Source of the DNA: Antribacter gilvus
GTDB lineage: Bacteria > Actinomycetota > Actinomycetes > Actinomycetales > Cellulomonadaceae
Reading direction: 5' to 3'
NCBI RefSeq assembly: GCF_003946865.1
Contig: NZ_QXTH01000003.1
Location: 1-64,000 of the forward strand
DNA length: 64,000 bases
A program made the translations under genes and the position numbers. Shown here in pieces: positions 45,627 to 53,743 of the stretch. Every line of letters begins with the position of its first letter. Within the stretch, counting starts at the first letter, position 1. The notes under the pieces were generated by a model. That model was not told the origin of the DNA, did no database searches, and saw nothing but the letters and a program-made list of their open reading frames with translations.

Positions 45627-47463
45627 GCCCGTGCGGGTCTGGGCGCCGTCGGCCCGGGAGGTGGGGCTGGTGCTCCCGCCGTCCGGCCGGACCGGGGCCG
45701 CGGGCTGGACCGGTGCCCGCGGCCGGACCGGCGCCCCCGGCACGACCGGGCCCCGGGCCGCCATGGTCGCCGAGGAGGGCGGCTGGTGGCGCAGCGCCGA
45801 CCCGCTGGCGCCCGGCACGGACTACGCGTTCTCCCTCGACGGCGGCCCGGCACGGCCGGACCCGCGCAGCCCGTGGCAGCCGGCCGGTGTGCACGGCCCG
45901 TCCCGGACCTTCGACGCGGCCGCGCACCCGTGGTCCGACGGCGGCCGGCCCGGCCGGTCGGTGCTCGGCGCCGTGGTGTACGAGCTGCACGTCGGGACGT
46001 TCACGCCCCAGGGCACGCTCGACGCCGCGACAGCCTGCCTCGACCATCTCGTCGACCTCGGCGTCGACCTGGTCGAGCTCATGCCCGTCGCCGCGTTCCC
46101 GGGCCGCCACGGCTGGGGGTACGACGGCGTCGCGCTCTGGGCCGTGCACGAGCCGTACGGGGGCCCGGCGGCGCTGCAGCGGTTCGTGGACGCGGCGCAC
46201 GCCCGAGGGCTCGGGGTGTGTCTCGACGTGGTCTACAACCACCTGGGACCGTCGGGGAACTACCTGGGGGAGTTCGGCCCGTACTTCACCGAGCGGCACC
46301 GGACCCCGTGGGGCGCGGCCGTGAACCTCGACGACGAGGGCTCCGCCGAGGTGCGCGCCTTCGTGGTCGGCAACGCCCTGCGCTGGTTCCGCGACTTCCA
46401 CGTCGACGCGCTCCGGCTCGACGCCGTGCACGCGCTCGTCGACGACTCCGAGCGGCACGTGCTCGCCGAGCTCTCCGACGCCGTGGCGGCGCTCGAGCGC
46501 GAGGTGGGCCGCCCGTTGTCGCTGGTGGCGGAGTCGGACCTCAACGACGCACGGATGGTCACGCCCACGGACGCGACCTTCGACGGCAGGCCCGGCCTGG
46601 GCATGACGGCGCAGTGGGACGACGATGTGCACCACGCCCTGCACGCCCTCCTCACGGCCGAGCGGCAGGGCTACTACGTGGACTTCGGCACGCCGGAGAC
46701 GCTCGCCAAGGCCGTGACGGAGGTGTTCGTGCACGACGGCGGCCTGTCCACCTTTCGCGGCAAGCCCTGGGGCGCGCCGGTGCCCGAGGACGTGGACGGC
46801 CACCGCTTCGTGGTCTTCTCCCAGGATCACGACCAGGTGGGCAACCGCGCCCTGGGCGACCGGCCGTCGCGCGTGCTGCCCGGCGGCCTGCTCGCCGCGA
46901 GCGCCGCCCTGGTTCTGCTCGGCCCGGGCACGCCGATGCTGTTCATGGGGGAGGAGTGGGGCGCCACCACGCCGTTCTGCTACTTCACGGACCACGAGGA
47001 GCCCGAGCTGGCGGAGGCCGTGCGGACGGGACGGGCGCAGGAGTTCGATACGCACGGGTGGGCCGAGCTGTACGGCCACGAGGTCGAGGTGCCCGACCCG
47101 CAGTCCGCGGAGACGTTCGCCGCCTCGCGGCTGGACTGGGCTGAGCGCGACCGGCCGGAGCACGCGAGGCTCCTGGGCTTCTACCGGGACCTGGTGCGGC
47201 TGCGGCGCACGGCGGGGGAGGTGGCGTCGGGCGACCGGCGGCGCACCACCGTGCGGACGGGCGACGGCTGGGTGGTGATGACGCGCGGCGGCGCCCGGGC
47301 CGTGCACGTGGTCGTGTCGCTGTCCGACGGCGCCACGGTGCCGCTCGCCGCGGCGCGGCAGGAGCCGGAGGTGCTGCTCACCTGGGATCCCGTGAGGTGG
47401 GACCCGGAGGGCGGGACGGTGGCCCTGCCCGGCCCCGGCGTGTCGGTGCTGCGGACCGGCTGA
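45619..47463 (+). CDS. treZ: maltooligosyl trehalose trehalohydrolase
   Basis: This encodes 614 aa. ATG 45619 lies inside the treY end, so the two are translationally coupled. It begins RVWAPSAREVGLVLP, the N-terminal beta domain. GH13 motifs are VCLDVVYNHLGPSGNYL, ALRLDAVHALVDDS (nucleophile), LVAESDLNDARMV (acid/base) and VFSQDHDQVGNRALGDR. It releases trehalose from the TreY product. The Gly/Pro/Arg-rich stretch near residues 20-45 (GRTGAAGWTGARGRTGAPG) is a local low-complexity insertion. Confidence 0.95.
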   Translation: MAEPVRVWAPSAREVGLVLPPSGRTGAAGWTGARGRTGAPGTTGPRAAMVAEEGGWWRSADPLAPGTDYAFSLDGGPARPDPRSPWQPAGVHGPSRTFDAAAHPWSDGGRPGRSVLGAVVYELHVGTFTPQGTLDAATACLDHLVDLGVDLVELMPVAAFPGRHGWGYDGVALWAVHEPYGGPAALQRFVDAAHARGLGVCLDVVYNHLGPSGNYLGEFGPYFTERHRTPWGAAVNLDDEGSAEVRAFVVGNALRWFRDFHVDALRLDAVHALVDDSERHVLAELSDAVAALEREVGRPLSLVAESDLNDARMVTPTDATFDGRPGLGMTAQWDDDVHHALHALLTAERQGYYVDFGTPETLAKAVTEVFVHDGGLSTFRGKPWGAPVPEDVDGHRFVVFSQDHDQVGNRALGDRPSRVLPGGLLAASAALVLLGPGTPMLFMGEEWGATTPFCYFTDHEEPELAEAVRTGRAQEFDTHGWAELYGHEVEVPDPQSAETFAASRLDWAERDRPEHARLLGFYRDLVRLRRTAGEVASGDRRRTTVRTGDGWVVMTRGGARAVHVVVSLSDGATVPLAAARQEPEVLLTWDPVRWDPEGGTVALPGPGVSVLRTG

Positions 47464-47519
47464 CCGGCTGACCGGCTGCGCCCGAGTCGGGCGGTTTGCC
47501 CCGCACATCGCGGATCCGA

Positions 47520-47525
47520 CATCAT
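47520..47525 (+). promoter_or_regulatory. -10-like box of the kinase paralogue
   Basis: CATCAT lies 7 bases before ATG 47533, matching the arrangement upstream of the paralogue at 42021. Confidence 0.35.
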
Positions 47526-47532
47526 GCCGGGC

Positions 47533-48480
47533 ATGAACGCACAGCCACGGCCCGGTTGGCTGGACATGCCGCTCGCCGTGCGCGCGCGGATCACGGAGCA
47601 GCTCGGTGCCCGGGTGACGGCCTGGACCAACCGCGACTCCGGCATGATGGCCGGCTACGCCATCCAGGTCCAGACCGTTGACGGACACCTGTTCATCAAG
47701 GCCGCCAGCGGCGAGGACCCGCTGACCCAGCAGATGTACCGGCGGGAGGCGATGGTGGCGCAGGTGCTCCCCGAGGGCGCCCCCGCGCCGGAGTTCCGGT
47801 GGGTGGTCGACGAGGACTTCGGCCCGTACGGCCCGTGGGTCATCATCGGGTACGGCATGCGGCCGGTACGGATGGCGAGCGAGCCCTGGGGCCTGGAGGA
47901 CATCGCCGGGGCGGTACGTGTCGCGCGGATCGCGGCCGACCTCGAGTCGCCGGGAGGCCCGCACCTGCCCCCGGTCTCGACGCTGATGCCGCTCGACGCC
48001 TGGGTCGACCTCGCGGACCGGATGCCTGCCGGCCTCTCGGAGTACACCACGTGGCTGACGGGGCGGATGGACTACCTGGCGGAGCTCGCGCTGGGCGCGC
48101 CGGAGGCGATGCAGGGCACCAGGCTGGTGCACGGCACGCTCCGCCGCCCCACGGTCCTCCTTCCCGCCTTCCCTGGCACGGAAGGCATGGGCGTGGACTG
48201 GATCCGCGCCGGCACGGGGGCGCCCTTCGTCGACCTCGTCACGCTGCTCCGCTTCGTGCACGCCGAGGGTGGCCCGTCGCCGGACCTGCTGCTGACGATC
48301 CACCCGCTGCCGCCCGGCACGGACGACGACGCGGTGAACGCGTACCTCTCGGCGCTCGCGGGCTACCTCGTCCGCGACTCCCTCGAGCCGGCGCCGCCCA
48401 CCATCCCGTTCCTGCGCTCCATGCAGCGCGAGCAGGCGCACGTGGTGATCGAGTGGCTCCGCCGCCGGCTGGGGCACTGA
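47533..48480 (+). CDS. degenerate phosphotransferase-fold protein (probable pseudokinase)
   Basis: This encodes 315 aa and is collinear with the kinase at 42021. Shared features are RARITEQLGARVTAWTNRDS at the N-terminus, HLFIKAASGEDP with the ATP Lys, IHPLPPGTDDDAVNAYLSAL, and PPTIPFLRSMQREQAHVVIE at the C-terminus. The Brenner motif reads HGTLRRPTVLL: the catalytic Asp is Thr202 and the Asn is Thr207. The later metal Asp (VDW, D222) is kept. The frame is intact over its whole length, so it is maintained as a protein, probably a binding or regulatory partner. A new catalytic mechanism cannot be excluded. Confidence 0.78.
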   Translation: MNAQPRPGWLDMPLAVRARITEQLGARVTAWTNRDSGMMAGYAIQVQTVDGHLFIKAASGEDPLTQQMYRREAMVAQVLPEGAPAPEFRWVVDEDFGPYGPWVIIGYGMRPVRMASEPWGLEDIAGAVRVARIAADLESPGGPHLPPVSTLMPLDAWVDLADRMPAGLSEYTTWLTGRMDYLAELALGAPEAMQGTRLVHGTLRRPTVLLPAFPGTEGMGVDWIRAGTGAPFVDLVTLLRFVHAEGGPSPDLLLTIHPLPPGTDDDAVNAYLSALAGYLVRDSLEPAPPTIPFLRSMQREQAHVVIEWLRRRLGH

Positions 48481-48538
48481 TCGCCATCGTGGGAGGTCAC
48501 CCGGGCGGCGGCCCGCCGCCTGCGGCAGACTGAGCCGC

Positions 48539-50671
48539 ATGACCGCGAGGCCCGACGACGTCCCGCCGCCCCCTCCGCCCGCGCACGTCGACGAGGGCAA
48601 CGCTCTCGTGGACGCGCTGGAGCTGCTGCGCGCCCGGCTGGCGGCGCTGCGCCTGCCGCTGGAGTCCACGGGGGCGGACGCCGCCCGCGCGGACCAGGCC
48701 CGCTCCCTCCACCAGCTCGACGACTACCTCCTCCCGCGGCTGCGCTCGCGCCGAGCGCCGCTGCTCGTGGTGGTGGGTGGGTCCACCGGCGCCGGCAAGT
48801 CGACCCTCGTGAACTCGGTGCTGGGCGAGCGCGTGAGCCTGCCGGGCGTGCTGCGGCCCACCACGCGGGCTCCCGTCCTCGTGCACCATCCGCTGGACGA
48901 GCGGTGGTTCTCGACGGACCGGGTGCTGCCGGGGCTGGCCCGCACGTCGGGGTCGCTGGGGGCAGGGCGCGCGCCCGCAGCGCCGGTCGTGCCGGGGCCC
49001 GCGCCGTCGTCGGGCCGCACGGGAGGCGACCTGCCGCCCACCCGGACCCTGCGCCTGACGGCGAGCGAGGCCCTGCCGCGCGGCCTGGCGCTGCTGGACG
49101 CTCCCGACATCGACTCGGTCGAGACCGCGAACCGCGAGCTGGCCGGGCAGCTGCTCGGCGCGGCCGACCTGTGGCTGTTCGTCACCACCGCCGCCCGCTA
49201 CGCGGACGCGGTGCCTTGGGACCTCCTCAAGCAGGCGTCGGCGCGCAAGGCGCAGGTGGCGATGGTGCTCGACCGTGTGGACCCGGGCGCCGAGGCCACC
49301 GCCGACGACCTGCGCAGCATGATGGCCGAGCACGGCCTCGGCGACGCCCCGCTGTTCGTGGTGCCCGAGGCGGAGCTCACGGACGGCTTCCTGCCCGAGA
49401 CCGCCGTGGCCGGGATCTCCCGGTGGCTCACGGGCCTGGGCGGCGACGCGGGCGCGCGCGAGCGGGTCATCGTGGCCACGCGCGACGGCGTGGTCCACGA
49501 CCTCGTGCGCCGGTCGGACCACCTGGCCGAAGCCGCCGACGCCCAGGAGGCCGCCGACGCCCGCCTGCGCCTCGTCGTGGAGCGCGCCTACGCGGACGCG
49601 GTGGCGCACGTCCAGGCCGCGACGTCCGACGGTGCGCTCCTGCGCGGCGAGGTCCTGGCCCGGTGGCAGGACTTCGTGGGCACCGGCGAGTTCTACCGGG
49701 CCGTCGAGGAGGGCATCGGGCGGTTCCGCGACGCGATGAGCGCGTTCTTCCGGGGCAAACCGCGGCAGGTGCCCCAGGTCGAGCAGGCGATCGCCCATGG
49801 CCTGGAGTCCGTCGTGCTCGACGCCGCCGAGGAGGCCGCCGAGCGCTCCTTCCAGGCGTGGCGCGGCGACGCGGCGGGGGCGCCGCTCCTCGAAGGGCTC
49901 GGGCTGTCGCGCGTGCCCGCGTCGTTGCGCGCCGAGGTGGGCGAGCAGATCCGCGGCTGGCAGGGGGACATCCTCCAGCTCGTCAGCGAGCAGGGGTCGG
50001 CCAAGCGGGGCACGGCGCGGGCGCTGTCGTTCGGCGTGAACGGCCTGGGCGTGGCGCTCATGGTGTTCGTGTTCGCCTCGACGGGCGGGCTCACGGGCGT
50101 GGAGGTCGGCATCGCGGGCGGCACGGCGGTCCTCGCCCAGCGGCTGCTCGAGGCGGTGTTCGGGGAGGACGCCGTCCGCCGCCTCGCCCTCCAGGCCCGC
50201 GAGCGTCTCCGCGCCCGCGTGCAGGCGGTCATGGACGGGCAGGCCGCGCGGTTCACGGCCCAGCTCGACGCGCTGGGTACCGATGCCGCGGGCGGCTCCG
50301 CCCTGCGGGCCGCGGCACGCGAGGTGGAGGCGGCCGCGGAGCTGGAGCGTGCGGCACGCGCCCCGGTGGCCGACGTCGAGGCGCCCGTGGGCGCACCGGC
50401 CCACCCCTTGCGCGGGGCTGGGCCGGGCGGGCCGTCGGTGGCGCCCCGGAAGGGAGGCGCCGGGGCCGGCGGGGCGGTCGCCTCGGCGGAGCGGAAGCCA
50501 GGGTTCTGGAAGCGGCTCTTCGGGCTCGGCGAGGAGCCGTCGGCGGCCGAGCGTGCGCCGGCGCCTGTCCCGGAGCCGACCCCCGCCCCGGCCTCGGAGC
50601 CGGCCCCGGAGCCGGTCCGGCCGAGCGCAGGTTCCCTGGCGGACACCGATCGTCCGGAGGGTGAGCGGTGA
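48539..50671 (+). CDS. dynamin-like GTPase, first partner of pair B
   Basis: This encodes 710 aa; ATG 48539 follows CAGACT by 7 bases. It is the paralogue of the gene at 35970. G1 is GGSTGAGKSTLVNSVLG, then VLRPTTRAPVLVHH, LLDAPDIDSVETANRELAGQ, and the shared LWLFVTTAARYADAVPWDLL with VLDRVD. Unlike pair A it has a hydrophobic region near residues 500-545 (GVALMVFVFASTGGLTG; VEVGIAGGTAVLAQRLL) and a disordered Pro/Ala/Glu-rich tail. A 35-aa Pro/Ala/Gly insertion precedes G3. It shares an ATGA overlap with its partner. Confidence 0.82.
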   Translation: MTARPDDVPPPPPPAHVDEGNALVDALELLRARLAALRLPLESTGADAARADQARSLHQLDDYLLPRLRSRRAPLLVVVGGSTGAGKSTLVNSVLGERVSLPGVLRPTTRAPVLVHHPLDERWFSTDRVLPGLARTSGSLGAGRAPAAPVVPGPAPSSGRTGGDLPPTRTLRLTASEALPRGLALLDAPDIDSVETANRELAGQLLGAADLWLFVTTAARYADAVPWDLLKQASARKAQVAMVLDRVDPGAEATADDLRSMMAEHGLGDAPLFVVPEAELTDGFLPETAVAGISRWLTGLGGDAGARERVIVATRDGVVHDLVRRSDHLAEAADAQEAADARLRLVVERAYADAVAHVQAATSDGALLRGEVLARWQDFVGTGEFYRAVEEGIGRFRDAMSAFFRGKPRQVPQVEQAIAHGLESVVLDAAEEAAERSFQAWRGDAAGAPLLEGLGLSRVPASLRAEVGEQIRGWQGDILQLVSEQGSAKRGTARALSFGVNGLGVALMVFVFASTGGLTGVEVGIAGGTAVLAQRLLEAVFGEDAVRRLALQARERLRARVQAVMDGQAARFTAQLDALGTDAAGGSALRAAAREVEAAAELERAARAPVADVEAPVGAPAHPLRGAGPGGPSVAPRKGGAGAGGAVASAERKPGFWKRLFGLGEEPSAAERAPAPVPEPTPAPASEPAPEPVRPSAGSLADTDRPEGER

Positions 50672-52539
50672 GCCGGCTCGACCTCGGCGAGCGCACCTCC
50701 GCCCTGGAGACCGCCGCCGACGAGGGCGAGGGCCGCCTCGACCCGGCCCTGCTGGGCGACGCGCGCGCCGTGGTGACCCGCGCCCGCGAGCGCGGCGGGC
50801 TGTCGGCGGAGCACACCGTCGTGGCGCTCGCCGGGGCGACGGGCTCGGGCAAGTCGTCGGTGTTCAACGCCGTCGTCGGCAAGGAGGTCGCGGTGCCGGG
50901 GATCCGGCGCCCGACGACGTCGCACGCACTCGCCGCCGTGTGGGGCGACGGCGCCGACCCGCTGCTCGACTGGCTGGACGTCCCGCGACGGCACCTCATG
51001 GCCGCGGGCGAGGTGGAGGAGGCAGAGGGCTCCGGCCACCGCTCCGCCGAGGTAGTGCCTTCGTCCGACGAGCTGACTATCTCGGCTGGGTCCGGGCCGG
51101 GAGGTAGTGCCTCCGTCGGACGAGGTGACTACCTCGGCGAGGAGCACCGGGAGCACCGAGGGCTGCGCGGGCTGTTCCGTCGTCGGACCCCGGCGGGGGA
51201 CGTGACCGGGCTGGTGCTGCTGGACCTGCCCGACCACGACTCCGTCGTGACCGACCACCGGGTGCGCGCCGAGCGGCTCGTCGAGCGCGCGGACCTGCTC
51301 GTCTGGGTGGTGGACCCGCAGAAGTATGCGGACGCCGCCCTGCACGAGGGCTTCCTGCGGCCGCTGGCCGGCCGGAGCGACGTGGTGGTCGTGGCGCTCA
51401 ACCAGGCGGATCGGCTCACCGCGGCGGAGCTGCAGGCGATGCTGGCGGACCTGCGGAGGCTCGTCGCGGAGGACGGGCTCGCGGGCGCGCGGGTGCTGGC
51501 CGTGTCGGCGAAGTCAGGGCAGGGGATCGAGGACCTGCACGAGCTGCTCGCCGAGGCGGCCGCCCGGCGGGAGGCCGCGACGGCCCGGCTTGCGGCGGAC
51601 GAGAAGGCGGTCGCCTCGCGGGTCGTGGCCGCGTGCGGGCCGCCCGCCCCCGCCAAGGCGGGCGAGCGCGCCCGTACGGCGCTGGTCGCGGCGCTGGAGG
51701 ACGCCGCCGGGGTGCCGACGGTCGTGGGCGCGGTGCGCGCGTCGGCCCGCCGGGACGCGCACGCGGCGACCGGCTGGCCGGTCACGCGGTGGGTCGGCGG
51801 GCTGCGGCGCGACCCGCTGCGGCGGCTGGGCCTGCGGTCGGGAGACCGGGGCCGACGAGCCCCCGCCGACCGGCCCGACCTGGTGCGGACGTCACTGCCG
51901 TCGGCGCGCCCGGCGGTACGGTCCACGGCGTCGTCGGCCGTGCGGCGCTACGTCCAGGAGGTGACCGACGGCGTCGCCGAGTCCTGGGTGCTCGCCGCCC
52001 GCGCGCGGGCGCAGACCGGCATCGACGAGCTGCCCGACGCCCTCGACCAGGCCGTGGCGACCACGCGGCTCGCGTCCGAACGCCGCCCGCTGTGGTGGCG
52101 CGCCGTCAACGCGCTGCAGTGGTTCCTGCTGGCCGTGGTCGTGGCCGGGCTCGTGTGGCTGGCCGTGCTGTTCGCGTTCTCGTACCTGCAGCTCCCGGCC
52201 CCGCCCACACCCGTCTGGACCGTGCCCCTGTGGACCACCGGCGAGGACGTGGTGCTCCCCGGGGCCTCACCGGGCGAGGGACAAGGGGCCGGCGTGGACC
52301 CGTTCCGGATCCCGTGGCCCACTCTCATGGTGCTCGGCGGGGTGCTGCTCGGCATCCTGCTCGCGCTGGTGAGCCGCGTGGGCGCCGCCGTCGGGGCCCG
52401 CCGACGGGCCGCTGCTGCCCGCCGACGGCTTCGCGAGTCCGTGGCCGACGTGGCCGACCGCCTCGTGCGGCAGCCCGTCGGCGAGGAGCTCGCGGCGCTC
52501 GGCCGCTGCCGCACGGCGGCGGCGACAGCGGCGTCGTAG
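50668..52539 (+). CDS. membrane-anchored dynamin-like GTPase, second partner of pair B, carrying a palindrome-encoded insert
   Basis: This encodes 623 aa and is the paralogue of the gene at 37712. G1 is LAGATGSGKSSVFNAVVG, G3-like is LLDLPDHDSVV, the signature is VVDPQKYADAALHEGFL, and G4 is LNQADR. Two transmembrane helices lie near 485-510 and 550-575 (FLLAVVVAGLVWLAVLFAFS; LMVLGGVLLGILLALV). Residues about 126-158, between switch region and G3, are encoded by two diverged copies of the dispersed 45-bp palindrome, read in different frames (SAEVVPSSDELTISAG, then GGSASVGRGDYLGE). Pair A lacks this segment: there GELDAVGEESLAG leads straight to G3. The reading frame is kept, so the insert appears tolerated. 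Confidence 0.83.
   Translation: MSRLDLGERTSALETAADEGEGRLDPALLGDARAVVTRARERGGLSAEHTVVALAGATGSGKSSVFNAVVGKEVAVPGIRRPTTSHALAAVWGDGADPLLDWLDVPRRHLMAAGEVEEAEGSGHRSAEVVPSSDELTISAGSGPGGSASVGRGDYLGEEHREHRGLRGLFRRRTPAGDVTGLVLLDLPDHDSVVTDHRVRAERLVERADLLVWVVDPQKYADAALHEGFLRPLAGRSDVVVVALNQADRLTAAELQAMLADLRRLVAEDGLAGARVLAVSAKSGQGIEDLHELLAEAAARREAATARLAADEKAVASRVVAACGPPAPAKAGERARTALVAALEDAAGVPTVVGAVRASARRDAHAATGWPVTRWVGGLRRDPLRRLGLRSGDRGRRAPADRPDLVRTSLPSARPAVRSTASSAVRRYVQEVTDGVAESWVLAARARAQTGIDELPDALDQAVATTRLASERRPLWWRAVNALQWFLLAVVVAGLVWLAVLFAFSYLQLPAPPTPVWTVPLWTTGEDVVLPGASPGEGQGAGVDPFRIPWPTLMVLGGVLLGILLALVSRVGAAVGARRRAAAARRRLRESVADVADRLVRQPVGEELAALGRCRTAAATAAS
51044..51088. repeat. 45-bp palindromic repeat, copy 3a (inside a GTPase gene)
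   Basis: It matches the 59153 unit at 38 of 45 positions: the left arm and centre are nearly identical, the right arm is degenerate (GCTGACTAT instead of AGGCACTAC). It is translated as SAEVVPSSDELTISAG. Confidence 0.8.
51101..51139. repeat. 45-bp palindromic repeat, copy 3b (inside a GTPase gene)
   Basis: It matches positions 6-44 of the unit at 35 of 39 bases. Its right arm shares TGACTA with copy 3a, so the two likely arose by tandem duplication. It is translated in a different frame from 3a, as GGSASVGRGDYLGE. Confidence 0.8.
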
Positions 52540-52567
52540 GGACGCCCGGCCGCGTCACGCCGCGTCA

Positions 52568-52623
52568 CGACCAGGCGATCCTGCCGCGAAAGTGCCTCGA
52601 GAAGCGGCTTGATCGCCTGGTCG
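52568..52623. terminator. hairpin between convergent genes
   Basis: CGACCAGGCGATC (52568-52580) pairs perfectly with 52611-52623, and an inner GCCGC/GCGGC stem (52583-52587 and 52604-52608) closes it. It lies between the convergent GTPase and lipoprotein genes. Confidence 0.7.
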
Positions 52624-52631
52624 CGCCCGCG

Positions 52632-53117
52632 TCAGGAGGCCGGCTCGAGGCCGAGCAGACCCTCGAGCGTCGTCGCCTCCTCGCCGCCCAGGGGCGTGGC
52701 CGACTGCACCGCGGTCGCCAGGTCCTCCGGGGTCGTGGCCGCGGCGGCCTGCTCCCACAGGGGGAGGGCCTGCTCCGACGCCGCGGCGAGCGCCTCGGCG
52801 AGGGGCTGCACGTCGTCGGGCCAGGTCGTGGCCCGCAGTCCTTCGATCTCCGCACGCAGCGCTCCGGCGGTGGCGCCCGCCAGGCCCGCCTGCTCCTCGA
52901 GCGACCGGCCCTCGCTGATCGCCGTCTCCAGCGCCACGCGCACCTCGTCGTACGGCTTGACCATCTCGGCGTAACGCTGGGCGGCTTCCTCCTTGGTCAG
53001 GGCCGCAGCGGAGGCGGTGGCGGCCGATCCTGGCGCGCTTCCCTCCGACGTGCCCACGAGCGAGCACCCCGACAGGGCCAGCGTGATCAGAACCCCACCC
53101 GCGACGATGCGGTGCAT
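52632..53117 (-). CDS. small predicted lipoprotein, helical
   Basis: This encodes 161 aa. ATG 53117 has AGGAGA upstream and opens the lipoprotein signal VAGGVLITLALSGC (lipidated Cys at about residue 18). The mature part is Ala/Glu-rich and all helical (EEAAQRYAEMVKPYDEVRVA; WPDDVQPLAEALAAASEQAL). No known domain was recognised. It is convergent with the GTPase pair and divergent from the thioesterase gene. Confidence 0.75.
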   Translation of the reverse strand: MHRIVAGGVLITLALSGCSLVGTSEGSAPGSAATASAAALTKEEAAQRYAEMVKPYDEVRVALETAISEGRSLEEQAGLAGATAGALRAEIEGLRATTWPDDVQPLAEALAAASEQALPLWEQAAAATTPEDLATAVQSATPLGGEEATTLEGLLGLEPAS

Positions 53118-53238
53118 TGCATTCTCCTGACGTCCGGAACCGGATGAACCAGTCGCGGAATGTAGCACAGGGGGACGAGCCGGGCTCCCCTGCCTGAACG
53201 TTTAAGTACGGTCACGCATCGTGGGCGAGGATGGGCCC

Positions 53239-53727
53239 ATGCGTCTGCACATTCCCGTGTCTCTCCGCTGGTCCGACCTCGACGCGTATCAGCACGTCAA
53301 CAACGTCGAGATGTTCGGCCTGCTCCAGGAGGCGCGGATCACCGCGTTCTGGAAGCACGACGACGCCGAGGAGCCGTGGCCCACGGCGGTGATCGAGACC
53401 GGTCCCGGTGCGCCGAGCCACACGTTCGTGGCGCACCAGGAGATCGAGTACCTCCGGCCGCTCGCTTACACGCGCACGCCCGTGCGGGTCGAGCTGTGGA
53501 TCGGCAAGATCGGCGGCGCGAGCCTCGACGTCTGCTACGAGCTGCACGACGGCGCCCCGCGGTTCGAGCGCCTCGCGCCCACCACGGGGGACGAGCCCTA
53601 CGTGCGTGCCGTCACGACGATCGTCCTCGTGGACGCCGGGACGGGGAAGCCGCGGCGCATCTCCGCCGAGGAACGCACGGCGTGGGAGGGCATCGTCGAG
53701 GAGCCCCTGAAGTTCCGCCGCCGCTGA
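53239..53727 (+). CDS. acyl-CoA thioesterase, 4HBT hotdog fold
   Basis: This encodes 162 aa; ATG 53239 follows GAGGAT by 6 bases. The hotdog signature is SLRWSDLDAYQHVNNVEMFGLLQEARI, with the catalytic-type Asp and His-Val-Asn motif. A central sheet (EYLRPLAYTRTPVRVELWIG) follows. Such proteins hydrolyse fatty acyl-CoA or related thioesters. It converges with a TesB-type thioesterase, so two unrelated subfamilies of hotdog thioesterase sit side by side. Confidence 0.87.
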   Translation: MRLHIPVSLRWSDLDAYQHVNNVEMFGLLQEARITAFWKHDDAEEPWPTAVIETGPGAPSHTFVAHQEIEYLRPLAYTRTPVRVELWIGKIGGASLDVCYELHDGAPRFERLAPTTGDEPYVRAVTTIVLVDAGTGKPRRISAEERTAWEGIVEEPLKFRRR

Positions 53728-53743
53728 CCCGGACGGGCCGGGC

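Noticed and set aside
47533-48480. Pseudogene call for the kinase paralogue
   Set aside because: No stop or frameshift is present and the fold is intact to the C-terminus; only active-site residues differ, so it is described as a probable pseudokinase.
50668-52539. Pseudogene or frameshift at the palindrome insertion
   Set aside because: The reading frame is continuous through both copies, and all G motifs and membrane helices follow in order.
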